Source of the DNA: DASRFR01 sp035651455
GTDB lineage: Bacteria; Acidobacteriota; Terriglobia; Terriglobales; Acidobacteriaceae
Assembly (NCBI GenBank): GCA_035651455.1
Contig: DASRFR010000022.1
Coordinates: 558,001-622,000, forward strand
Reading direction: 5' to 3'
Length of the DNA stretch: 64,000 nucleotides
A program made the translations under genes and the position numbers. Below are positions 26,323-35,296 of this stretch, one piece after another; the stretch's first letter is position 1, and every line of letters begins with the position of its first letter. The notes below the pieces were generated by a model that saw only the letters and a list, made by a program, of their open reading frames with translations, made no database searches and was not told the origin of the DNA.

Positions 26323-27798
26323 TCAACTTACGGGGCGTGCCATCCTGCGCTTTCCTCCCCAGTAAATTCCCGCGCCTGCAAGCAGCAAAAAGCCCGTCAA
26401 ACCCACGATTTTGATCACGGCCAGTGGTTTATTGGGTTCGTCAGGTTGTGGCAGCAGCGAGAGGGCGATGGTCAAGGTCGTGGTGATGAATCCGATTATC
26501 GCGACCAGCTTCGCGATTGGCTTGCCACCGGGCACGCGAATCACTTCCCGCCCAGCCGGTTCGGATTGCAGTTTGAACATCGCCGCGAAAACGTACAGGT
26601 AGGGAAGAAAGTACGTAATCACGCCGATGCTGACCAGCACGTCATACGCACCCTTCACAGTCGTGCCCGCCTGTCCCAGGAAAATGAAGAGCACGCCCAG
26701 CAGAAATTGCGTGAACAATGCCACCCACGGCGTACGCCAGCGTGGGTGCAGCGCCCCGAAGGCGCGAGGCAGGAAGCGGTCGATACCGGCAACGAACGGC
26801 AGGCGCGCCACGGCCGCCAGATAAGCTCCGGCCGCGCCAACATTGCTCAGCATGATCAGCAAGGCTGCGACCGGAATGATGCCTTCAAAGCTGACGCGCT
26901 GCGCGGTTTTCGCGATAGCCTGCATCAGTCCCTGCAGATCATTCACTTCCGTCGACGGCAGCGCAAGCAGAACTCCGATTGTGCCCCCGATATAGCAGAT
27001 CGCTACGGTTAATCCGGCGATAAACAATCCCCATGGGATGGTGCGGCGGGCATTCTTGATCTCCTCTCCCATGAACGATGCGGTTTCGCATCCCCCGAAG
27101 GCAAACGTCAGTACCGACCAGAAGATGATGTCATTCAGGTGGGTCTTCGGTGTCATAGTGTGTAGCGTGAAAGTAGTCGCGGAGCCGAAGCGGTGCCACG
27201 CCATGAGACCCATGAGGACCACGATGCCGGCCGGAATCCACATCGCAAGCGCGCCAAGATTGTGCAGCCACTTGCCCACATCAAGCCCGACGATATTGAG
27301 GATGGTGGCCGTCGCCAGCGCCACCAGGGCGAAGATGATGTAGAAGGACGGGCTGTTGGAAAGATGACCCCAGGCGCTTTGCCGCATGAACAGAGCGTTG
27401 CTGGCAGCGAAATAGAGCACGGCTGGGAAGTAGGGGAGATTGCTGGTCCAGTAAATCCAGGCGGACATGAAGCCGGAGAAGTCGCCGAACGCACGCTTGC
27501 TCCAGACATAGAGGCCGCCCTCGTTGGGGTAACGCGAAGAGAGTTCGATCACGCTCAGCGCCAGCGGCGTGTAGAACACCAACCAGGCACCGATCCAGAT
27601 GACAATCGAACTGGGACCCGCGGCGGCGGCGGTGGCAATCCAGCGGAGGCTGATGCCGGTAACCACATAAAACAGTATGAGATCACGAAATCCCAGAACC
27701 CGCCGGGGGCGGTTGGGATCTTCGGCCTCGGCAATCGACATGCCGGCTTGCACGAGTGATGGGGTGCGGGTCGCGGCGGGCGTTTCGTCGTGTGCCAA
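26323..27798 (-). CDS. APC-family amino acid permease
   Basis: A 491-residue inner-membrane transporter with about 12 hydrophobic helices. SSRYPNEGGLYVWSKRAFGDF and GGCETASFMGEEIKNARRTIPWG are typical APC signatures in helices 1-6. The annotated start is TTG at 27798; a shorter form starts at ATG 27741. It converges with the GcvT-like gene, 13 bp apart, and could bring in the amine or amino acid used by that module (inference). Confidence 0.9.
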   Translation of the reverse strand: MAHDETPAATRTPSLVQAGMSIAEAEDPNRPRRVLGFRDLILFYVVTGISLRWIATAAAAGPSSIVIWIGAWLVFYTPLALSVIELSSRYPNEGGLYVWSKRAFGDFSGFMSAWIYWTSNLPYFPAVLYFAASNALFMRQSAWGHLSNSPSFYIIFALVALATATILNIVGLDVGKWLHNLGALAMWIPAGIVVLMGLMAWHRFGSATTFTLHTMTPKTHLNDIIFWSVLTFAFGGCETASFMGEEIKNARRTIPWGLFIAGLTVAICYIGGTIGVLLALPSTEVNDLQGLMQAIAKTAQRVSFEGIIPVAALLIMLSNVGAAGAYLAAVARLPFVAGIDRFLPRAFGALHPRWRTPWVALFTQFLLGVLFIFLGQAGTTVKGAYDVLVSIGVITYFLPYLYVFAAMFKLQSEPAGREVIRVPGGKPIAKLVAIIGFITTTLTIALSLLPQPDEPNKPLAVIKIVGLTGFLLLAGAGIYWGGKRRMARPVS

Positions 27799-27905
27799 TC
27801 TATGTCCCGAGGTCAGTGTTCACGTTGCCAGGGCAAGGAGGATGCCAGAGATATCATCGGGACTCGCAGACGGCAAGTTGAAAATCCAGGAGCAGCGGCG
27901 CTGCC

Positions 27906-29429
27906 CTACCGGCGGCTGCTTCCGCCGAGCAGCGAGCCCATCAGTCCGCGCACCAGTTGGCGTCCTACCTGGCTGCCCATTGTCCGCACCGCGCTCTTCA
28001 TCGCCGCTTCCACCAGGGTGTCGCCGCGACGGCCTCCCCGCGACGTGCTGCCGCCCATCCCCAGTGAACCCAGGGTCGCGGGAAGATTGGCGTACCACGG
28101 CTGGTTCTGCTGTTCCTGCTGATGTTGCTGCTCTTGTGCCTGCGACACAGGTTGCGCGGCTTTGCCCTTCAGGCGCTCGTAGGCAGATTCGCGATCGACT
28201 ACCTTGTCGTACACGCCCGCGACCAGCGAGTTCTGCATGATCTGCTTGCGCTGCTCGGGAGTGATAGGGCCGATTTGACTATGCGGTGGACAGACCAGCG
28301 CGCGCTCCACAATACCCGGTGTTCCCTTGTCGTCCAGAAACGAGAGTAGTCCTTCTCCGACTCCAAGTTGCGTAATGACCTCGGCCACATTCAACCTGGG
28401 ATTGGTGCGGAACGTTTCAGCCGCGGCGCGTACGTCTTTCTGGTCTTTGGGAGTGAACGCGCGCAGCGCGTGTTGAACGCGGTTCCCGAGCTGTCCCAGG
28501 ATGATTTCCGGAATGTCGGTTGGATTCTGAGTGACGAAGTACACCCCCACGCCTTTGGAGCGGATCAAGCGGACGACCTGTTCGATTTTCTGTTGCAGTG
28601 ATGCAGGCAGATCCGTGAACAGCAGGTGCGCCTCGTCAAAAAAGAAGACGAGTTTCGGCTTTTCCGGATCGCCCACTTCGGGCAGTCTCTCGAACAGCTC
28701 GGAAAGCATCCACAAGAGAAACGTGGCGTAAAGCTGTGGCGACTGCATCAGCTTGTCGGCGGCGAGCAGGTTAATTATGCCCTTGCCGCTCGAATCGGTT
28801 TGCATCAGGTCATCGAGATTCAACGCGGCCTCGCCAAAGAACTTGTCGCCACCCTGTTGCTGCAATCCCACCAAACCGCGCTGGATGGCGCCAATGCTCG
28901 CCGCGGAAATGTTGCCGTACTCAGTCTGGTAATCCTTGGCGGCATCGCCCACGTGCTGCAGCATGGCTTGCAGATCTTTCAAGTCGAGCAGCAGCAAGCC
29001 GCCGTCATCGGCAATCTTGAACACCAGGGTGAGAACTCCGGTTTGAGTATCGTTCAGGTTCAGAATACGACTGAAGAGCAGCGGGCCCATCTCCGAGACG
29101 GTTGCGCGTACAGGATGGCCTTCTTCACCAAACACGTCCCAGAAAGTTACCGGGCAGCCGCTGAAGCTGAAATTGCCGAGCCCTAACTTTTGCACTCGCT
29201 CCTGCAGCTTGGGATTGTTTGTCCCGGGCTGGCTGATACCGGAGAGATCGCCTTTGACGTCGGCGGCGAACACCGGTACGCCTATTCTGCTGAACGCCTC
29301 CGCAATAACCTGCAAAGTGACCGTCTTGCCGGTGCCCGTTGCGCCGGCAACCAAGCCATGCCGGTTGGCCATGTTGGGCAGCAGGAAAAGTTCGTGTTCG
29401 CCTTTAGCGATGAGAAGGGAATCGGTCAC
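27906..29429 (-). CDS. HerA-like DUF853 ATPase (YjgR family)
   Basis: A 507-residue RecA-fold ATPase. Walker A is GATGTGKT (residues 29-36), VFAADVKGDLSGI follows, and the Walker B segment is LVFFFDEAHLLF. The C-terminal third has a Gln/Glu-rich stretch and a Gly/Arg-rich linker, typical of DUF853. It is related to the archaeal DNA-end-resection helicase HerA. The bacterial branch lacks an assigned role, and no NurA nuclease partner is adjacent. GTG start with GGAG six bases upstream. Confidence 0.92.
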   Translation of the reverse strand: MTDSLLIAKGEHELFLLPNMANRHGLVAGATGTGKTVTLQVIAEAFSRIGVPVFAADVKGDLSGISQPGTNNPKLQERVQKLGLGNFSFSGCPVTFWDVFGEEGHPVRATVSEMGPLLFSRILNLNDTQTGVLTLVFKIADDGGLLLLDLKDLQAMLQHVGDAAKDYQTEYGNISAASIGAIQRGLVGLQQQGGDKFFGEAALNLDDLMQTDSSGKGIINLLAADKLMQSPQLYATFLLWMLSELFERLPEVGDPEKPKLVFFFDEAHLLFTDLPASLQQKIEQVVRLIRSKGVGVYFVTQNPTDIPEIILGQLGNRVQHALRAFTPKDQKDVRAAAETFRTNPRLNVAEVITQLGVGEGLLSFLDDKGTPGIVERALVCPPHSQIGPITPEQRKQIMQNSLVAGVYDKVVDRESAYERLKGKAAQPVSQAQEQQHQQEQQNQPWYANLPATLGSLGMGGSTSRGGRRGDTLVEAAMKSAVRTMGSQVGRQLVRGLMGSLLGGSSRR

Positions 29430-29495
29430 GGTGAGCTCCGAAAACAGGGTTTGAGAGATTGTAATGGTGATTCGACTTTAGCGGGAACCGCGCGG

Positions 29496-30926
29496 CTAGG
29501 CTGGGACTTTGCCGCTTGTCCGTTTCCAGTACAGGTATCCCGGCACGCCGATCAGCACAATGGCGGCTCCGGCAAGAGCTTCTTTCGGGCGCGTGATGAT
29601 CGTGTTCAGCGTCCACGCCCCGCCGATCAGGATGTAGATTGCGGGCAGCCAGGGATAGCCGGTGCAGCGATACGGACGCGGAATGTCGGGACGCTTCCAG
29701 CGCAACACAAACAGGCCGATCACGGTGAGCGTATACGACAGCACCATGCCGAACATCACATACGTGTAAAGCTGGTCGTAGCGGCCGCTGAGAGCGAGGA
29801 TGCCCGCCCAAATCGCTTGTCCGATGAGGCTGAACGCGGGTGTGCGCCACTTGGGATGGATGCGCGCCATGCTCTGGAAGAAGGCGCCGTCACATGCCAT
29901 GGCGTAGTACACGCGCGCTCCGGAGAGCGTGCAGGTCGCGGCCGCGCCAAAGCAGGAGACCGCGATCATTAGTGACAGCCAGACCGCTGCAGCCGGGGAA
30001 AACAGCGTGACCGCCGCGGCCCGGGCGATGGTCTCGTATTTTGCGACGTCCGTCCCGGGCAGCGCATAGACGTAGACCACGTTCATCGAAACATAAATCA
30101 CGCCCACGATGATGACGCCCAGCACCATGGCCAGCGGCACATTCCGCCGTGGTTCTTTTACTTCACCTGCCACCCAGGTGATATACACCCAGCCGTCGTA
30201 GGCCCAGAAAACGGCGATCATGCCGACGCCGACCGCCGACAGCAACTGCCATGGGCTCAGGCCCATGCTCAATCCGCCAGTAGAGTTCCACTCGCGCGCG
30301 CTGAAGTGCGCCCAAGTTCCCTTGCCGATTGTCAGGCCTAGCAGAACGAACGCCGCCATCGCGGCAAATTTGGCCCAAGTCGCGACGTTCTGCAGAATAG
30401 CGCCGCGGCGCAGGCCAGTGACATTCATCCACGTCATGATTGCGATAAGTACAAGAGCGACCAGGTGAGCGCGGGTGAGTGTCAGGCCAAGACCGGAGTA
30501 CACGATATGCGCACTGGAGATCGGCGGCACAGTTTCTCCCAGATACGCGGCTGAGCCCACGGCTAGCGCTGCAATCGAGCCCCCGTTCGCGACCGCAAAC
30601 AGCATCCATCCGTAAAGAAAAGCCGGCAGGTCGCCGTAAGCTTCCCGAAGATAGACATACTGGCCGCCCGAATCCGGGAACATGGAGCCGAGTTCTGCAA
30701 AAGCGAAGCACGCGCACATCGAGATGACGCCGCCTAGCACCCACACCAGCAGGAACCAAACGGGATGAGGTAGAGGCCCGGCGATGTCTTTGGCCGTCAG
30801 AAAAATGGATGACCCGATGATGCCGCTCACCAGCAGCAGCACGGAATCAAGCAGCGACAACCCGCGAATGAGGCCGGGTTTTGTTTCAGCGTGCGGGGGA
30901 GCTGTAGATGCCGTGGGCGAACTCAT
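29496..30926 (-). CDS. APC-family (LAT-type) amino acid permease
   Basis: A 476-residue permease with about 12 membrane helices. The start at 30926 removes an implausible Cys/Arg-rich extension and begins just before the conserved LIRGLSLLDSVLLLVSGIIG segment. FPDSGGQYVYLREAYGDLPAF and EVKEPRRNVPLA are family signatures. The start lies 2 bases after the stop of a small zinc-ribbon ORF, so the two may be co-translated. Confidence 0.9.
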   Translation of the reverse strand: MSSPTASTAPPHAETKPGLIRGLSLLDSVLLLVSGIIGSSIFLTAKDIAGPLPHPVWFLLVWVLGGVISMCACFAFAELGSMFPDSGGQYVYLREAYGDLPAFLYGWMLFAVANGGSIAALAVGSAAYLGETVPPISSAHIVYSGLGLTLTRAHLVALVLIAIMTWMNVTGLRRGAILQNVATWAKFAAMAAFVLLGLTIGKGTWAHFSAREWNSTGGLSMGLSPWQLLSAVGVGMIAVFWAYDGWVYITWVAGEVKEPRRNVPLAMVLGVIIVGVIYVSMNVVYVYALPGTDVAKYETIARAAAVTLFSPAAAVWLSLMIAVSCFGAAATCTLSGARVYYAMACDGAFFQSMARIHPKWRTPAFSLIGQAIWAGILALSGRYDQLYTYVMFGMVLSYTLTVIGLFVLRWKRPDIPRPYRCTGYPWLPAIYILIGGAWTLNTIITRPKEALAGAAIVLIGVPGYLYWKRTSGKVPA

Positions 30927-30928
30927 GA

Positions 30929-31147
30929 TCAGCCCATCCCGAGTTCGTCGGGCGATTCGAGCGGAGTTCCACAGCGGCGGCAGATGACAGCAGCACAGTC
31001 GCCGCAGGTAAGTGGGTCTGTGACCTCCGCCGCGCAGGTGGGACAGTACAAAAGCGGCTCCGGCTGCGGTTTCTGAACAGGCTGCGGATTTGGCGACATC
31101 AAGAAGGGAAATGTAGCATAGATCTGTAGCGGGCGCGGTGAAAACAT
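30929..31147 (-). CDS. Small zinc-ribbon protein
   Basis: A 72-residue ORF (or 56 residues from the inner ATG at 31099). Four CxxC/CxxxC-spaced cysteines, CPTC, CGDC and CRRC, form a probable zinc ribbon after a Pro/Gln-rich N-terminus. GGGGG precedes the longer start. Its stop lies 2 bases before the permease start. It is short, so coding status is likely but not certain. Confidence 0.55.
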   Translation of the reverse strand: MFSPRPLQIYATFPFLMSPNPQPVQKPQPEPLLYCPTCAAEVTDPLTCGDCAAVICRRCGTPLESPDELGMG

Positions 31148-31278
31148 GTCCCCGCTTTTGCCACTGGCATCCGGCTCGCAAGTAGCTGGTTGATTGTCAT
31201 TCTGCGCGTAGCGACGAATTCAGTTCAGACGCTTTCAACTCAATTTCTAACCGCGACACCTCGAAGGGCGAACGACAA

Positions 31279-32025
31279 ATGGAAAATCCAAGTACACCGG
31301 ACCAGAAACTGCAGCAGGAATTCAACAAGTGGGCGGAATCGGGCGAAGGCCCGAAGATGGAACGCCATCACCGAGACATCACCGAGAAAACAATCCGTCT
31401 CATGGATTTGCGTCCCGGAGAGCGCGTGCTGGACCTGGGCTGCGGCTCGGGATGGGCGACACGGCTGCTGGCGCGGCTGGTCAGCGATGGCCCGCAAGGC
31501 TTCGGGCAAGTGGTTGGCCTAGACATCTCGGACGAGATGGTTCGGCAGGCCCGTGCCGAGTCGAAAGATTTCGACAACATCCTTTACGTTTGGGGTTCGG
31601 CTGAAAAGCTCCCTTGGGAAGAAAACTTCTTCGACAAAGTATTGTCCGTGGAATCTTTCTACTACTATCCCGATCAGGAGCGCGCGCTGATGGAGTTGTT
31701 CCGCGTTATGGCGCCGCGCGGGCGCATGTTCATCCTCATCAATTTGTACAAAGACAATCCCTATTCACTACAATGGGTCGACAAATTGAAAGTGCCCGTG
31801 CACGTCCGCTCCGCCGCCGAGTACGCGGAGTTGTTGAAACGCCATGCGTTCGAGAACGTTGAGTGGCGGCAAATTCCCGACGACACGCCCACTCCCGAAA
31901 ACTACAAGACCACATCGTTCCACAGCCTCGACGATCTGAAATCATTCAAGAAAACGGGAGCGCTGCTCTTAATGGCGTCGAAGCCGGACATTCGCGTGCC
32001 CGCGCCCGGTTACACGATTTATTAG
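31279..32025 (+). CDS. Class I SAM-dependent methyltransferase
   Basis: A 248-residue Rossmann-fold methyltransferase. The SAM-binding motif I is VLDLGCGSGWATRLLARL. Motif II is VVGLDISDEMVRQAR, followed by a YVWGSAEKLPWEENFFD segment of the methyltransferase-11 type. It has no membrane or lipid-binding region, so small-molecule or quinone-type substrates are possible. It stands alone on the plus strand. Confidence 0.92.
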   Translation: MENPSTPDQKLQQEFNKWAESGEGPKMERHHRDITEKTIRLMDLRPGERVLDLGCGSGWATRLLARLVSDGPQGFGQVVGLDISDEMVRQARAESKDFDNILYVWGSAEKLPWEENFFDKVLSVESFYYYPDQERALMELFRVMAPRGRMFILINLYKDNPYSLQWVDKLKVPVHVRSAAEYAELLKRHAFENVEWRQIPDDTPTPENYKTTSFHSLDDLKSFKKTGALLLMASKPDIRVPAPGYTIY

Positions 32026-32077
32026 TGGCCCTGATTGCCGTCTTAGATTCGCCCGAACCGTAAAACATCGTCGATTC

Positions 32078-32743
32078 TCAGATCGCGATGATGCCTATTC
32101 GGATCCCCATGGTGACCGCTTCGGTGCGGCTGGACGCGTCGAGTTTGTCGAGGATGGAGCTGATATGAAACTTGACCGTATGTTCAGAAATCCCCAGGCG
32201 CGCCGCCATTTGCCGGTTGGCAATGCCATCCGCCAGCATGCGCAATACTTCTATCTCTCGTGGTGTTAAATCTCCGAGAGGTTCGTGTGTAGGTTCGGCC
32301 TCTTTTAGGCGGACGTGGCGCGCCAGTTCTTGGGCGATTTCCGGATCGAGCAGCGCCAGGCCAGAGTGCACGGCCCGAATGGCTGACACAATTTCCTCCT
32401 CCGTCGCATCACGGGGCAGGATCGAGCGGACGCCTAAACGTATCGCGCGGGCAATCCACGCTAGCTCGGGATCATCCACCAGCATGACCGCGGACGGCGC
32501 ACTTCCCGTCACGACCGTGGAAAAGGTCGTAAGGAAGTGGGGATCAGGGCGTTCGAGCTCCGCGAGGATCACATCGGGCTGCACGTCGCGCGCATGAGAT
32601 GCCAGCGAGGTCAGTGCGGTGATAGTTCCGGCAAGCTTAAGGTGCGGTTCGCTCGCTATGATCGACTCAAGCGCGGCGCGGCGAACGGAGGACGTGGCCG
32701 CCAGAAGCACGCTGATCACGCCCGTTCCGTTCTTCTGCGCCAT
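32078..32743 (-). CDS. NarL/LuxR-type response regulator with degenerate receiver
   Basis: A 221-residue protein. The C-terminal LuxR helix-turn-helix is complete (LTPREIEVLRMLADGIANRQMAARLGISEHTVKFHI). The N-terminal receiver has lost its chemistry. The acidic pair after strand 1 reads AATSS, and the phosphoacceptor Asp of strand 3 is Glu (VILAELERPD). It should therefore not be phosphorylated and may be constitutively on or ligand/partner driven. ATG 32743 starts 4 bases after the stop of the protease gene, with GGAAAG in the protease end as ribosome site, so the two are one operon. Confidence 0.88.
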   Translation of the reverse strand: MAQKNGTGVISVLLAATSSVRRAALESIIASEPHLKLAGTITALTSLASHARDVQPDVILAELERPDPHFLTTFSTVVTGSAPSAVMLVDDPELAWIARAIRLGVRSILPRDATEEEIVSAIRAVHSGLALLDPEIAQELARHVRLKEAEPTHEPLGDLTPREIEVLRMLADGIANRQMAARLGISEHTVKFHISSILDKLDASSRTEAVTMGIRIGIIAI

Positions 32744-32747
32744 GGAT

Positions 32748-33659
32748 TTACTTTCCGGGCCGCTCGCCAAGGGTAATGGAAAGCTGGGCAGCGTTTCCGC
32801 CGCGCAGCACGGTGACGGAGTAGGTCTGGCCCACCTTCGCCGCGGCGAGTAGTTCGGTGATCGTCTCCATTTCCTGCACTGGTTTACCTTGCACCTCGAC
32901 CAGCACGTCGCCTAGCAAAACTCCGCCTTTCTCTCCGGGACCACCGGTTTCGACGTGCACTACCAGCAGCCCGTTCTCCGCCCCGAACTTCAGCTTGCCG
33001 CGCATGGCCTCGGGAATGGCGACCGGCTGCATCGCCAGGCCGAGGTACGGGCGCGCGATGTGCCCCGTCTCCAGCAGTTCGTCCACCACGCGATTGACCG
33101 TCGAGACCGGAATGGTGATGGCGCGTCCGCGCGCCAATCCGTTCGTATTCACGCCGACGACTTTGCCCTGCGCATTGACCAGCGGGCCGCCGGAGAGTCC
33201 GGGATAGAGAGATAGATCCAGGCGAATGTGTTGATCGAGTTTTCCTCCGCGCCAGGTGCGGAATTCGCCGGCGATGCCGCCGACCATGCCTGCGCTTGCC
33301 ACCAGGTTGCCACGTCGCGAGCGGCCCAGGGCAAGCACCAGGTGTCCCAGTTTCAGGGACGCGCTGTCCCCCAACTCCGGTACAGCCCCGAAAGCGCCCT
33401 CCACCCGCAGGACCGCCAGATCGGTGCTGGGGTCGCGTCCTGCGAGGGTTGCGGCCAGCGGTTTGTTTTCGCTTGTCAGCACGTGGATGTCTTCGTCGCG
33501 GCGAATGCCATGATTCGCGGTGACGATCACGCCTCTTTTCCATTCGATGCCGCTCGACGGCATCCAGCGTCGCGCATGCACCGCCACCACCGATTTGTCG
33601 TGGCGCTCCGCGGCACTGGCGAATTCGTTCGAGAGAGATTCCATTAGAGATGTAGCCAT
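32748..33659 (-). CDS. HtrA-like serine protease with PDZ domain, apparently cytoplasmic
   Basis: A 303-residue trypsin-fold/PDZ protein. The triad is readable: His in VIVTANHGI, Asp in DPSTDLAVL, Ser in GLSGGPLV. A PDZ domain occupies about 200-300 (YLGLAMQPVAI, GVLLGDVLVEVQG). There is no signal peptide or anchor, unlike DegP/DegS, so it is predicted to be cytoplasmic. The GGAGAAA site fixes the start. It is co-transcribed with the pseudo-receiver regulator downstream. A regulatory proteolysis pair is possible (inference). Confidence 0.88.
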   Translation of the reverse strand: MATSLMESLSNEFASAAERHDKSVVAVHARRWMPSSGIEWKRGVIVTANHGIRRDEDIHVLTSENKPLAATLAGRDPSTDLAVLRVEGAFGAVPELGDSASLKLGHLVLALGRSRRGNLVASAGMVGGIAGEFRTWRGGKLDQHIRLDLSLYPGLSGGPLVNAQGKVVGVNTNGLARGRAITIPVSTVNRVVDELLETGHIARPYLGLAMQPVAIPEAMRGKLKFGAENGLLVVHVETGGPGEKGGVLLGDVLVEVQGKPVQEMETITELLAAAKVGQTYSVTVLRGGNAAQLSITLGERPGK

Positions 33660-33795
33660 GAGTTTCTCCTGTCTCCCAAATCAAGCATGCAGCAGGAGCG
33701 AGGTCCGCGCATCCGCCGAACGGCTAGGGAGCGGCGGATACTGCGGTGCGCGATTCTTACTTAGCACCATAAAACAGCGGGACTCGCGGACGAGG

Positions 33796-35106
33796 TCACA
33801 CTGCCGCGTGAGGTGACGCTCCGCGGCCATTAGTTTTCGTTTTGGCTTCGCTGATCAGGAAGATCGCCAGGATGCCGATCTCCGGCTCGATGGGATGACG
33901 ATAACGGGCGTGAGGAAACACGAAGTAATACACGGCTGGATAAAGCAGGATAAGCCAGAAAAACAACCGTGCTCCGTGCTTGCGGCGGCGGATCGCGCGC
34001 GCTAATCCCCAAAAGCAGAGAATCGATGATGCCAGGAAAAATGAGTTCTTCAGCTCAGAAAATTCAGCTGCTTTTGGAACACCGCCCCAGTAATAGATGA
34101 ATCGTTTGACGCTGATAACAAGAAACCTGCCGGGATTCTCCCGGATGAACGCCAAGGCCTCGCGTTTGCGTTCGCTCACGTAGGCAATTTCGCCCATCTG
34201 CACGTATTCGCGGTACGCGACCGTGTTCTGCGTGGGATGAAGGAAATACATCCAGGTGCCGTTCGCCCACGGGCCGTTGCCCATTCGCAGTTCGGCGCCG
34301 AAATTACTGCGGATGAAAACCGGTTGTGCGAAGGTGCGATAATTGCGAATGAGCCACGGCGTGATGACCGCGAAGAAAAGCAATGACGCCAACGCCACTC
34401 CGGTGAACGACGACTTGCCCCGGCGGCCGCGCCGATACCACGCCCACAGCCCTGACGCCGGCAGAAAGGCCAGCAGCACCGGGCTGTTCAATGCGGCAAT
34501 ACCCCAAAGTGCGCCGAATTCAGCCCAGGGTCTCAAGCCCTCGCGATCTTCCATGCCTAGCGACAGCCAGAAAATCACCGCGATCAGCAGCGCCGACAGG
34601 CTTGTTTCCCACACCCAGCGCGTGCACCAATACATGACGTAGGGAAACAGGGCCCACGTCCAGCCAGACGCGATTGCCACTTTTTCGCCAAACGAGCGGC
34701 GCGCGATCAGGAACATGGGGACGCATGTAAGCGCCGAAAAAAAACTGTTGATGGTAAGTAGCACGAACGATGACACGTGCGAGTAGATGCCGAACAACTT
34801 GAACACCCCGCCGATCAAATAAGGGTAGAGCGGCGGTTCCCATGCGGTTGGCCCGGTGATGCCGTGAAAGGGATTGCTGAACCCCCGTCCCGCCGCAATC
34901 GACTCGCCGATGCGGCCCATCTCCCAGCCGAAACCAAAGTTCTGATCGTTGGTGCGGAATTTATAGGTATGCAGGACAAGAATGGCGGCCACGCGCAGGC
35001 CGAACGCGATCACCACCATCCAGAAGGTGGACGTGCGGACGCGAGTCCAGATGCCGGCGCCGGAGTGTGATGGCTCGGTTAGGGTGCTGTCAGTATTGGC
35101 CGGCAT
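33796..35106 (-). CDS. GT39-like membrane glycosyltransferase
   Basis: A 436-residue integral membrane protein with about 10 helices. The first periplasmic loop has TGPTAWEPPLYPYLIGG, matching the GT-C/GT39 (PMT/ArnT) family, which transfers a sugar from a polyprenyl-phosphate donor. Typical members act on lipid A, arabinan or proteins. The acceptor is unknown and no glycan cluster adjoins. Confidence 0.82.
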   Translation of the reverse strand: MPANTDSTLTEPSHSGAGIWTRVRTSTFWMVVIAFGLRVAAILVLHTYKFRTNDQNFGFGWEMGRIGESIAAGRGFSNPFHGITGPTAWEPPLYPYLIGGVFKLFGIYSHVSSFVLLTINSFFSALTCVPMFLIARRSFGEKVAIASGWTWALFPYVMYWCTRWVWETSLSALLIAVIFWLSLGMEDREGLRPWAEFGALWGIAALNSPVLLAFLPASGLWAWYRRGRRGKSSFTGVALASLLFFAVITPWLIRNYRTFAQPVFIRSNFGAELRMGNGPWANGTWMYFLHPTQNTVAYREYVQMGEIAYVSERKREALAFIRENPGRFLVISVKRFIYYWGGVPKAAEFSELKNSFFLASSILCFWGLARAIRRRKHGARLFFWLILLYPAVYYFVFPHARYRHPIEPEIGILAIFLISEAKTKTNGRGASPHAAV

Positions 35107-35296
35107 TCAGAATGAGATCGGGATCCAGTTCATTTGTAGCTGATGAGAATGGACGCAGCAAGCGGGAGAGAATCAGGACTGGGACCCGAGACTCACGAGA
35201 GGAGGTACAAGCACCTGCCGGACAGCGGGATCACAAAGCTACTCAGCCGGCCCACAGATGTTACTGGAAGCAGTCACCGCAGAGCCGGCTTCTGTC

